A stretch of 64,000 bases of DNA from Emergomyces orientalis (taxonomy: Eukaryota > Ascomycota > Eurotiomycetes > Onygenales > Ajellomycetaceae). Below are positions 22,231 through 31,428 of this stretch, one piece after another. The notes under the pieces are model-generated. The model worked only from the letters and a program-made list of their open reading frames with translations, searched no databases and had not been told where the DNA came from. The stretch's first letter is position 1, and each line of letters begins with the position of its first letter. Position numbers and translations under genes: made by a program. The stretch is from NCBI GenBank assembly GCA_002110485.1, contig MOWL01000024.1, forward strand, positions 186,001 through 250,000, written 5' to 3'.

Positions 22231-22552
22231 TCATACTAACAAACATGCTTATTTATAGCGCATAAATACGCAAAACATGCAGCCACTATGAACTAGGTGA
22301 TTTATATCATTCTCTTGAAGCGGTTACCCTAAGTTACTCATTTCTATATAATACAAATCGGATTGCCCCTTTTTCAGCACCACGAGAGGAAGATCGGTGG
22401 CAGCGATATGCACTCGAGCAAGCGAATGTTCTATAAAAGGAAAGGAATGCAACGACATTCTTTTGTATCCTTAATTTATATGTAATGACTTCTTTCTCTA
22501 AGGTTATCAATAAATAAAATAAACCGAAACTGTCAATACATCACCATACTTA
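22231..22552. other. intergenic, no feature seen
   Basis: About 320 bp, AT-rich, between the pseudogene's eroded 5' end and the guanine deaminase stop. No trace of the missing monooxygenase N-terminus was found here. Confidence 0.5.
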
Positions 22553-24208
22553 TCAACAGGACTCCCCGTGCACTAACCTCCCAGCAACCCAGACTGCCCT
22601 GACATTCCTATCATCCCCATTCCAAACCCACTTCGCAATCTTCTCCTCCCACGACTCCCACCCAAAAATATCCACATTACTAGTATATACTCCCCGACTA
22701 CCATTGTCACCACGACTTTCAGCGCAACCACCGTCATCGACAGCCTCCCCGATCTCCACCATCTGCGCATCCCAGGACATACCCTCCTCAAACCCACCAA
22801 TGGCATCCTGCATACCAACAACCTTCGCCCCGCCACGCGTGGCCAAATACAATCCCTCTTCAATACTAATCTTCTCACGGCCGGAGGCACTTTTCCGCGC
22901 CGTTCCCGCTTCCGGCTCGGCCGCAACTCCATTGCGAAATGCCACAAGCCTCGAGACGAGACACGCCTGCCTAACCGCCTCGAGAACACTCGGACTCCAG
23001 CCGCCGGAAACATCCGTGCCAAGACCAACAGTGATGCCGTCATCGAGCAACTCCCGCACGGGGCAGAGCCCAGAGCCAATCGCGGAGTTGGAAGCGGGGC
23101 AATGTGCCACGGACGAGCGGCGTTTGGCGACAAGAGCGCGCTCATCAGCAGACAAATGCACCGCGTGCGCGAGTATGGTGTGCGGTGTCAGTAGGCCTGT
23201 AGAATCATAGACATCTGCATAGGACTTTGAGGTTGGGAAAAGTTTCGCGACGAGGGCGATTTCGTTGATGTTTTCGGAGATGTGGGTTTGGATTGGTGTG
23301 GGCGGGGATGTAGAGGCGGCTACGGCGCCGAGTTGAGTGAGGGCGGCATGTGTGCATGATGGGGCGAAACGAGGGGTTATAATGGGCCTGATGAGGGTTG
23401 AAGTTGGGTCGAGGGCGTGGATGTGGGCGATTGAGGCCTTTGTGGCGGCGAGGGAGGATGAAGTGGATTCGTCACGGTAGTAGGATGGGCAGAGGGCGGG
23501 GTTATCCATGCAGGTACGGCCGATCAGGGCGCGCTGGCCCTTTGTGTGGCAGATTGTTGCCAGTAGGTTGGTGGCGGGGACGTGGATGGTTGCGTAGTAG
23601 GCAGCACATGTCGTGCCATGGGAGAGGGTACGGGATACGACACGGTTATAGACTGTGTGGGCAGACTGCGGGGGCTCGGAGGGGTTGTCATTGTTACCGA
23701 AGGAAGATTCAAGGGGGAAGGTGTATGTTTCTAGCCAGTCCAGAAGCGTGGAAGAGCCGAATATGCCCGAGTTTGGATATTGCGGAGCGTGGATGTGGGA
23801 GTCTGAGAGAGGAGTTAGTATATCGGATTTACGGGGGGATAAGCATAGGATAAATAGCTTGAACGGCAGCAGCAGAACCAAAGCGCAAACGGACATACCA
23901 ATAAACCCCGGGAAAAAGAACCCATTCCTCTGACTCCGAGCTTTAACAACCCTCACTAACTGTCCCGCTCCGTCGCCTTCACCCTCCACTTTCCACCCCA
24001 TCCTCTTGATCAACTCTCTCAACCCCTCCTCATCCTTTACTTCCCAGTCAATTCCCTCTATCTTCCCATCTGCCTGTGAAACCCACAGCGCACCATGGTT
24101 GATAGATAATTTATGCTTTGGCGGCGAGGTGGGTGTGGCAAGTTCATCCGGGAGGCGTGGGAGGTGGATGAAAGTACCGTAATAAACAGTATAAACGCAG
24201 GATGCCAT
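22553..24208 (-). CDS. GUD1: guanine deaminase
   Basis: Two exons, 24208-23899 and 23802-22553, give 519 residues. The intron (23803-23898, GT-AG) removes a hydrophobic read-through and restores PGFIDSHIHAPQYPN, the amidohydrolase metal site HxH. Further zinc or catalytic residues are in QTHISEN, LAHAVHLSADE, VAHCPASNSAIGSG and GLGTDVSGG (metal Asp). The enzyme deaminates guanine to xanthine in purine salvage and nitrogen use. The ATG at 24208 (MASCVYTVYYGTF) is preferred; an in-frame ATG at 24295 would add 29 residues of no family character. The C-terminal region contains a variable acidic/glycine insert before NVDIFGWESWEEKIAKWVW. Single intron, no targeting signal, probably cytosolic. Confidence 0.94.
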   Translation of the reverse strand: MASCVYTVYYGTFIHLPRLPDELATPTSPPKHKLSINHGALWVSQADGKIEGIDWEVKDEEGLRELIKRMGWKVEGEGDGAGQLVRVVKARSQRNGFFFPGFIGMSVCALVLLLPFKLFILCLSPRKSDILTPLSDSHIHAPQYPNSGIFGSSTLLDWLETYTFPLESSFGNNDNPSEPPQSAHTVYNRVVSRTLSHGTTCAAYYATIHVPATNLLATICHTKGQRALIGRTCMDNPALCPSYYRDESTSSSLAATKASIAHIHALDPTSTLIRPIITPRFAPSCTHAALTQLGAVAASTSPPTPIQTHISENINEIALVAKLFPTSKSYADVYDSTGLLTPHTILAHAVHLSADERALVAKRRSSVAHCPASNSAIGSGLCPVRELLDDGITVGLGTDVSGGWSPSVLEAVRQACLVSRLVAFRNGVAAEPEAGTARKSASGREKISIEEGLYLATRGGAKVVGMQDAIGGFEEGMSWDAQMVEIGEAVDDGGCAESRGDNGSRGVYTSNVDIFGWESWEEKIAKWVWNGDDRNVRAVWVAGRLVHGESC

Positions 24209-26086
24209 TATCGTTGCAGAACAACAAAACTGCCAATTCTTATACTCCGCGTGGGTATGATGACGATCCACTTGCGGAGCCAGAAATGGAATCAAAGAAC
24301 CACTGTGGGCATTTGCACAATATTCCCTAACCGATGAGATATTGGGAGCTTCCTCCTTATTTTGTTTGGACTATCCTGCTAACATGCGCATGAAGCCAAC
24401 AAAGGATGATGAGAAGAAATCTCCGCCTGCAGTGCGAGAATATGTAGATAGGCAATTGCGTAAAAAAAAAAGAACTGGGATCTTCAGATTTTCATCCCTT
24501 CTCTCAGGCCAAAAAAATAGAATGACAAGAACAAATTGACCCCACAACGAAATCTCAAATTTGAGCGGATTGGTGTAACTTAAAATTCATGTCGCAATAT
24601 TTAGCTGAACATGCACTGTGGAATCAGAACCAAGCTTCTGAACAGCTATTTAGCTAAACATGCAGGACTGCGACGTAAACACCGGCGCAGTAGGGGCAGA
24701 GCACAAAAGCAGCCAGGGGCCAAACCAATCTGGTCAATTCTCTGAATGGATGCGTATTGATAATAAAATGCAGTTATGTATGTCCAGGGTCCGGGTCGAG
24801 GTTAATTCCAAGGGATATTCGGCCGCACGGGGTACAAACTCGCTTTTGCTGCTATTCTCATTCAAGATCGCGTTTAATAGCCGACAGCGGGACGTTGATA
24901 TGATATGAAGGGTAGTAGTTAACATTAATCCGTTATGAATCGAGAGCAATTAGTTGGGTCGGGGGCAATCGATTTGCCAACCTAAATACTATCTAACTTA
25001 ACCAGTGGGCTCGTCAATGTAATTTCCCTTTGCGCGGCAAGTATTAATTAAAATTAAGGAGTTAAGGAAGGTAAGCGGGAAAGTTCAGAAACAATTTGTC
25101 CAAAATAAACCCCCCCGCTCTCAACATTGATAGTTATACTAGTATTGATGAAATATCACTATCAAATGGTATCGGGATCCGGCGCTGTTCCTCGGGGAGC
25201 TCCGTCTGGGCGAATCGGCAGCGGCTATCAGGGCACGTGATACGCAGTCTGGGGACTAATTCTAGTTCTAAAAAAGGAGGGGAAGTAAGTCAAGCAATTG
25301 GAATATTCTACATTAACTACATATTTGCACTATCAAGAAAAGCATAAACCCTCTCTCCCAATCCATATCAAGGAACCGAACCGAGAGAAGGCGTTGTCAT
25401 ATCATCATATAATAAAAAGAACAGTTTTGTGTTTTTAAAAACAGAAAATAATCTAAATTTTAACATAGGTAGATACACATGTACACAAAAAAAAAAAAAA
25501 AAAAAAAAAGAAATAGAATCCCTCATTACACCGTATAAATCGTGGCCAATTTTTTTTTTTTTGGGTTATATGCAAAAGGAAGATAAAAGAAAAGGAAAAG
25601 ACGAGAATCAATAATTTAGCCGCGGGTGGTGTGAGCCGTGGCGTGTTGAATATTATGTGGTAAGATAGGATTTGGAAATGGTGGTTAAACGCCATGTCAT
25701 ATCGTAGGCTAATGGAAGTAGGTGGTTTTCGTTGAAGAAGGTGTGTATGGGGGTATGGTTTATCTAAGGATTCATTTCGTTGAGAGAGAGAGGGTGGGGG
25801 ATAGTCTAGGTGGAGAAGAAGTAGGGTAGGGCATAGGGCAAGACTTAGAGAAGGTATATGCAGCTTGGAAAAACACGACTGAAATCAAAAAGGGAGAATG
25901 GGGTACATGAAATTGAGGGAATTACCCCTCTAGGTATTATTTTTTTTATTTTTTTTGCACAATTTATTCGACAGTATCCTCCACAGGCCCGCAGGTACAG
26001 AAGAGGTTTTGGTCACCAAAAGCTAGAAAATATCCATTAGCAACGTTACACGCTGAAGATATTTTGAGGGGGGTGGGGGAAATTAA
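24209..26086. other. 1.9-kb intergenic region with homopolymer tracts
   Basis: No supported ORF. Contains CACGTGA at 25234-25240, an A23 run at 25487-25509 and a T run near 25551. The right part should hold the 3' UTR of the glycine decarboxylase gene, and the left part the guanine deaminase promoter. Confidence 0.55.
25487..25509 (+). repeat. A23 homopolymer
   Basis: 23 consecutive A, intergenic, followed 40 bp later by a T12 run. Confidence 0.9.
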
Positions 26087-29000
26087 TTAATTGGCAAACT
26101 CACCATCATTCACTCTCGTCACACTGGGCCAAAACTTCTTCTCCAACAGCCACGGCACAGGATACGCAGCCTTTTCCCGCGTATACGGCCGATCCCACTC
26201 CGCCCCCAACAAATCCCTCTGCGTATGTGGCGCCATTTTCAGCACATTGCCCTCCCGTGGTTGCTCGCCAGCCTCAATCGCCGCAATCTCACCGCGGATA
26301 GCAATGAGCGCGTCGCAGAACCGGTCCAGCTCCGCCTTACTCTCCGACTCCGTCGGCTCGATCATCAGCGTATTAGCCACGGGCCAGGACATGGTGGGCG
26401 CATGGAAGCCGTAGTCTTGCAGACGCTTGGCGATGTCGATCGCTTCGATGCCCGAGGTGGCCTTGAACTTGCGCGCGTCGAGGATGAACTCGTGCGCGCA
26501 GCGGCCGTTGGCGTTTGTGTAGAGGATTGGGTAGTGCGGTTTCAGGCGGGAGAGAATGTAGTTTGCGTTGAGGATTGTGATTTTTGTGGCGTGTGTGAGG
26601 CCCTTGGCGCCCATCATGTTGATATAGGAAAATGTGATGGGGAGGATGCTGGCGCTGCCCCAGGGTGCGGCGCTGATGGGCGGGGCGGGGTCGGAAGTGG
26701 CGCGTCGGGATTGTAGGTGTTCGCTGAGCGGGTGGGATGGGAGGAAAGGACGGAGATGTTCGGCTACGCCGATAGGGCCTACACCAGGTCCACCACCGCC
26801 GTGGGGGATACAGAAGGTCTTGTGGAGGTTAAGATGGCAGACATCAGCGCCGATTTCGCCGGGGGAGCACAGACCGATCTGTGCGTTCAGGTTGGCACCG
26901 TCCATGTAGACTTGGCCGCCGTTTTCGTGGACGATCTTGCATGCTTCCTTGACGCCTTCCTCGAAGACGCCGAAAGTGCTGGGATAGGTGATCATAATTG
27001 CTGCCAGCTCATCCTTGTGCTTCTCACACTTAGCTTTGAGATCGGCCAGGTCAAGATTACCCGTCGTCATGTCACACTTGACAGACAATACTTTCATGCC
27101 AGCCATAGCAGCACTGGCCGGGTTGGTTCCATGGGCAGACACCGGGATGAGACAGAGGTTTCGCTTCCCAGGCGTACCAACTGTATCCTGGTACATCTTA
27201 ATAGCCCTGAGACCAGCGAATTCACCCTGTGCTCCGGAGTTAGGCTGTACCGTAACTTCAGCCATGCCAGTAATATCCGCCAGCTGCTGCTCGAGGTCCT
27301 CGATCATGTTCTGGTAACCGGTCACGAGTTTTGACGGTGTGAAGGGGTGCATCGCCGAAAATTCGGGCCAAGTAATCGGAAGCATCTCTGTGGTAGCGTT
27401 CAGTTTCATTGTGCAGGATCCTAGCGGGATCATCGAGTGAGCCAAAGACAAGTCCTTCGATCCAAGATGGGTAATGTATCGCAGCATTTCAGTTTCGGAG
27501 TGGTGGGAGTTAAAGACGGGATGTGTTAGATACGGTGATGTTCGTTTCACACTGGCAGGGATTTCCAATTCAGGCACATCCTTGCTGATACTAAGTAGGT
27601 CTGCCCGGGCTCCCTTGGGTGCAATCTTCGCGAATACCGAAAGTAGATCCTTAAGCTCCTCGACACCGACCGTCTCATCCAATGAAATACCAATTGTGGT
27701 AGGATTTACTCTTCTGAGATAGATAGACGATTCAAGCGCAGTTTCCATCAAAAAATCGGCTTCTGCGCTGCTTCCTGTTTCCACTGTCAAAGTGTCGAAG
27801 ATTGCGCCACTCCCTGCAGTGTTCCCCTTAGTTGGAACCGCGTAGCCGATGGAGCGAAGCTTCTCTTGAAGGAGCCCAGTCAGCGACCTGATCCGCTGAG
27901 CAATCGCTTTCAGTCCTTCAGGGCCGTGGTATACAGCGTAGAATGCGCTCATGTTTGCAAGCAAAGCCTGGGCTGTGCAGATGTTGCTAGTAGCCTTCTC
28001 ACGACGAATATGTTGCTCCCGAGTTTGCAGAGCCAGACGTAGCGCCCTGTTACCCAGTCTGTCCTTGGAGACGCCTACAATACGGCCGGGAATTTTCCGC
28101 ATGTATTTGTCGGCGCACGCGAAGAAACCAGCATGAGGACCACCGAATCCCATGGGCACGCCAAACCGCTGGGCAGATCCGAAGGCGATATCTGCACCGA
28201 ATTCTCCAGGAGGTTTCAACAGAGTCAGGGCGAGAAGATCGGTTGCCACGGAAAAGGTACCCCCGATTTCATGAATCTTGTCACTCAGGGATTGGAAATC
28301 GAAAATACCTCCCTCGGTGTCGGGATACTGCGCGAGCACACCAATCAAGCAGTCACCTTGGTCCTTGACCAGCTTGAAATCCTCCGCCATAATGTCACCA
28401 ACCACAAGCTTGATTCCGAAGCCCTCTGCTCGCGACTGCATGACGGCAATGGTCTGCGGGTGGCACAGATGGGAGACGACATACGCCTTTCCCTCCTTCT
28501 TCTGCTTCTGTGCTGGCATTGTCGCCCATGACATGGTCATGGCTTCAGCAGCGGCAGTGGCCTCATCCAGGACGGAGGCATTGGCTACAGGGAGGCCAGT
28601 TAAATCCGCAGTTAGTGTTTGGAAATTCAGTAGTGATTCCAATCGACCCTGGCTGATCTCCGCCTGGTAAGGGGTATAGCTGGTGTACCAGATGGGGTTC
28701 TCCAGAACATTCCGCTGGATCACGGGAGGGACAATTGTATTGTAATATCCGCACCCAATATACGGCTTCCCGCTAGCATCAATGTCGTTTTTATATTTCT
28801 GCAGCAATTTGATCATATCAGTCTCCCCAAGGCCACCATGGACGGAATCCGCATGCAATCTCGCCAAACCATTGGGCCTCGCGATCTCGAGATTCCTTGC
28901 AGAGACGATATCCGCTGGGAGGACTTGTTTCACGAATTCGTCCAGGGATTTGGCTGGCGGGTCGAGAGCTGCCAGCATCTGCTCTGCCGTGTCTGGAGTA

Positions 29001-29269
29001 GGACCAATGTGTCTGCGCGGGAAGGAATCAAGTGGTTGGAGGAGATCGCGGGGTTGCGGCGTCCCATGGTCAGCGAGAGAGCTGCTGTGGACAGATCTGC
29101 GGGAGGCAAAAAGGGACGGTAGTCGAGGGGCGGCCAATTGCAAGCACTGCCTACAGGTGGTCAATGGGGATAATCGAGCAACTCTCGTAGCAGCAGCAGC
29201 GGTTCTGGGATAGCAGCGAGCTAGCTGGCGACCCCCGCCGCGAAGCAGAACGGAGGACGGAGCCGCCAT
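26087..29269 (-). CDS. GCV2: glycine dehydrogenase (decarboxylating), P-protein of the glycine cleavage system
   Basis: Uninterrupted 1060-residue frame, the full length of eukaryotic P-protein. The first 65 residues are Arg/Ala/Ser-rich without acidic residues, a typical mitochondrial presequence. The two homologous halves follow: half one from DSFPRRHIGPTPDTAEQMLA with TPYQAEISQGRLESLLNFQT, and half two from LGSKDLSLAHSMIPLGSCTM. The PLP lysine is K817 in NLHKTFCIPHGGGGPG. The enzyme decarboxylates glycine and hands the aminomethyl group to lipoyl H-protein, feeding one-carbon units to folate. The gene is intronless and dense in G+C relative to its flanks. Its upstream region has three tandem TGAAATTTAC units and a CACGTG. 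Confidence 0.98.
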   Translation of the reverse strand: MAAPSSVLLRGGGRQLARCYPRTAAAATRVARLSPLTTCRQCLQLAAPRLPSLFASRRSVHSSSLADHGTPQPRDLLQPLDSFPRRHIGPTPDTAEQMLAALDPPAKSLDEFVKQVLPADIVSARNLEIARPNGLARLHADSVHGGLGETDMIKLLQKYKNDIDASGKPYIGCGYYNTIVPPVIQRNVLENPIWYTSYTPYQAEISQGRLESLLNFQTLTADLTGLPVANASVLDEATAAAEAMTMSWATMPAQKQKKEGKAYVVSHLCHPQTIAVMQSRAEGFGIKLVVGDIMAEDFKLVKDQGDCLIGVLAQYPDTEGGIFDFQSLSDKIHEIGGTFSVATDLLALTLLKPPGEFGADIAFGSAQRFGVPMGFGGPHAGFFACADKYMRKIPGRIVGVSKDRLGNRALRLALQTREQHIRREKATSNICTAQALLANMSAFYAVYHGPEGLKAIAQRIRSLTGLLQEKLRSIGYAVPTKGNTAGSGAIFDTLTVETGSSAEADFLMETALESSIYLRRVNPTTIGISLDETVGVEELKDLLSVFAKIAPKGARADLLSISKDVPELEIPASVKRTSPYLTHPVFNSHHSETEMLRYITHLGSKDLSLAHSMIPLGSCTMKLNATTEMLPITWPEFSAMHPFTPSKLVTGYQNMIEDLEQQLADITGMAEVTVQPNSGAQGEFAGLRAIKMYQDTVGTPGKRNLCLIPVSAHGTNPASAAMAGMKVLSVKCDMTTGNLDLADLKAKCEKHKDELAAIMITYPSTFGVFEEGVKEACKIVHENGGQVYMDGANLNAQIGLCSPGEIGADVCHLNLHKTFCIPHGGGGPGVGPIGVAEHLRPFLPSHPLSEHLQSRRATSDPAPPISAAPWGSASILPITFSYINMMGAKGLTHATKITILNANYILSRLKPHYPILYTNANGRCAHEFILDARKFKATSGIEAIDIAKRLQDYGFHAPTMSWPVANTLMIEPTESESKAELDRFCDALIAIRGEIAAIEAGEQPREGNVLKMAPHTQRDLLGAEWDRPYTREKAAYPVPWLLEKKFWPSVTRVNDGEFAN

Positions 29270-29540
29270 GACACTGCCCAGGAACTAAAAGGGGGTGGGG
29301 AAGAATCCTCGAAGCGAAAGTTGTTAATCAACGTAGCGATGCAGAGCCCTGGAAGACCCAAAACGAGGGATAGAAACACAGGGCCTGAAAAGAAGGACAC
29401 ACCAGACAAAAAGAAGAGACGAAGAAAAAGGAATAGACAAAAGAGTGTGGGGAGAAAAGAAATTGAGATAGGATTATGCGGTGTGTGCTGACTCGTTTTC
29501 CCTGTATCAGCCGTGACAGTACTCCGGACGTGAAAATAAT

Positions 29541-29570
29541 TGAAATTTACTGAAATTTACTGAAATTTAC
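29541..29570 (+). repeat. three tandem copies of TGAAATTTAC
   Basis: Three exact 10-bp units in the GCV2 upstream region, about 270-300 bp before the start codon. Could be a regulatory array or simple slippage. Confidence 0.85.
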
Positions 29571-29668
29571 ACAAATACACCAAAATACAGCCCCGCTTTC
29601 AACGGTCTCGGCCGACATGGAAGCTGCTGATTGGCGGGATACACATGGCAGTCCTCGGCTCGGGAAAG

Positions 29669-29675
29669 TCACGTG
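29669..29675. promoter_or_regulatory. TCACGTG E-box-like site upstream of GCV2
   Basis: CACGTG core about 400 bp upstream of the GCV2 ATG. Cbf1-type factors bind this in sulfur and amino-acid genes; the role here is inferred. Confidence 0.3.
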
Positions 29676-30364
29676 CTTGTCACGCGACCCGGGGCGCAGA
29701 GGGGCGGGGGAAATGCAGAAAAAGGAAACGAACGAGGAGGAAAATGTATCTTGCTTGCCAGGGTACGGACTACGGAGTTACTCAAATAATAATGTTAGAG
29801 CGACAAAGACAGAGCGGGGCCAGGGAAAGTCGAATGGGTGTATTTTACCAAAATGTTGTAACCTGGAATTACGGAGCCCATTCATTTTATTTTATTTATT
29901 TTTGTTACCATACCATATAGTCCGCCCGTAATACCCCGCATATTCCCCCAATGGTCGGGAAATCTCGGGTTCAGATTCGACATTCGACAGCAAGAGCAAT
30001 TATTCTGTAGAGATCAGCTACAAGACAGGACAAGATCTGAGATGGTTCTGTATGGCTTTGCTTCGGAGACAGTTATGTTGCTTAAGCTTATGAACAGACT
30101 AGAACACGCGCAGTAGGTATCAAAGGCAACCTCCAAGGCACAGGGAGAACCTATCACGGATATATATACCAACGGAATTCAAGATAACAACATTGAATGA
30201 AGCATATCGTATGGATATCAAAAGCCATCTCAACACTCCTCAATCAAAAGGGCAATCGATAGTTACGCCACTTTGGCCCTCAACCCCCTTAACCCCCCAT
30301 CATATTGCCGCGCCAGAACCAAATGGACTGCACGCCATATTGAACTACAATCCCCCCACAACCC

Positions 30365-31026
30365 CTACTCAACCACGACATCAACCTTGGTCTTATCTGT
30401 ATTTTGAACAACCAAATAGAATGAGCAAGAAAGGTCTTGTAAGTGTCACTGAGATATGAGATTGACACTTACAAAACGCAACATGATCCTTGATATTCTG
30501 CGCTGCCTCGTAGGGCTCCGGGTAATACCACGCTGCATCAGATATAACTGTACCGGTCTCTAGATATTGATTGGATGACGTATTTGCTTGTAATCAGTCT
30601 GCCCGTTCCCTCTATATATATATATATATATATGCATACAGAGCTATACATACCCTGGACAGCAATATCATAGTACGATGCAGCCCCCTTCCACGGACAG
30701 AAAGTCGATGCGTCAGATTTTATCAGGCTAAACTGTCCCGTGGAATCTTTCAGTGAAGAGCGCGGGAACTATATGAAACATGTTTTCAGGCAGAGCTTTG
30801 GCTTTAGTATTTAATTCCTGTATGTGATAGATAGGAATTAATTCATAGGGATATTTTGATCCTTTAAAGGCGAGAAAAGTATCCACTAGGTACTTGTAGA
30901 TAGTCATTTAGTTAATCAATCAACGAGAGAAAGCGCGAAACGTACATATACATTCCCCTCGACTGTCTCCCACTTGTCCGTCTCCGCGATGATGGTATTT
31001 CTGATCTTTGCGATTGCACGAGGCAT
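30365..31026 (-). CDS. DUF427 family small protein
   Basis: Four exons: 31026-30946, 30768-30654, 30559-30473 and 30396-30365, giving 104 residues. All introns are GT-AG and the frame closes exactly. The joined protein shows the DUF427 (PF04248) pattern: VEGNVYFPRSSLKDS, STFCPWKGAASYYDIAV, AAWYYPEPYEAAQNIKDHVAF and a YKTKVDVVVE end. The family is a small beta-barrel-like domain without an established biochemical role. No exon is long enough to stand out alone, so the gene is easily missed. Intron 2 carries a (TA)n run. The 5' splice site of intron 3 lies in one arm of a perfect 12-bp inverted repeat. Same strand as the hydantoinase gene upstream, 402 bp apart. Confidence 0.85.
30437..30474. 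repeat. 12-bp inverted repeat over the DUF427 intron-3 donor
   Basis: TTGTAAGTGTCA at 30437-30448 and its exact reverse complement TGACACTTACAA at 30463-30474, with a 14-nt loop. The right arm contains the exon 3/intron 3 junction (T|GTAAGTG on the minus strand), so the pre-mRNA can fold with the donor in a stem. Confidence 0.85.
30612..30632 (+). repeat. (TA)n microsatellite in DUF427 intron 2
   Basis: About ten TA units inside intron 2. Confidence 0.85.
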
Positions 31027-31428
31027 GCTGAGTTTGCTTCCCTATTGATGTATTCGAAAAGGAATGGACAGTAATGGCTTCGTTGAAATATCGAATGTTG
31101 AATATGATGGCTTTGGCTGAGATAAAAAAAATATAAACTACGGACGATGACGTCAGAGGTGGTTGATTGATCGTTCCATCTGACCGAAGGCTTACTATGT
31201 AACTTCCAAGATAGCCATAGTTCATCATCTGGAGAAAAAGAACGTGGGAATAGAGAACATTTAGTTGTACAATGATAAGAAAGTGGTTTAAAAAATAAAA
31301 ATGTTTAACTTTTATTTCAAAATTCAATCTCTTCCTTCGTTAGTTTATTCTATATTTTTAAATATCAAAACTCTAACCTAAAGAACTCCCCAATTCCAAC
31401 ATATAGTAAGAGGAGTCCGTTCCTTTCC
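31027..31428. promoter_or_regulatory. intergenic between hydantoinase stop and DUF427 start
   Basis: 402 bp, AT-rich. It should hold the hydantoinase 3' UTR and the DUF427 promoter; no distinct motif seen. Confidence 0.5.

Larger units (their letters stand above)
29270..30364. other. intergenic between GCV2 start and DUF427 stop
   Basis: 1.1 kb, holding the GCV2 promoter. It contains a triple decamer repeat (29541-29570) and a TCACGTG at 29669-29675. ORFs of about 90-104 codons at 29617-29931 lack domain features. Confidence 0.55.
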
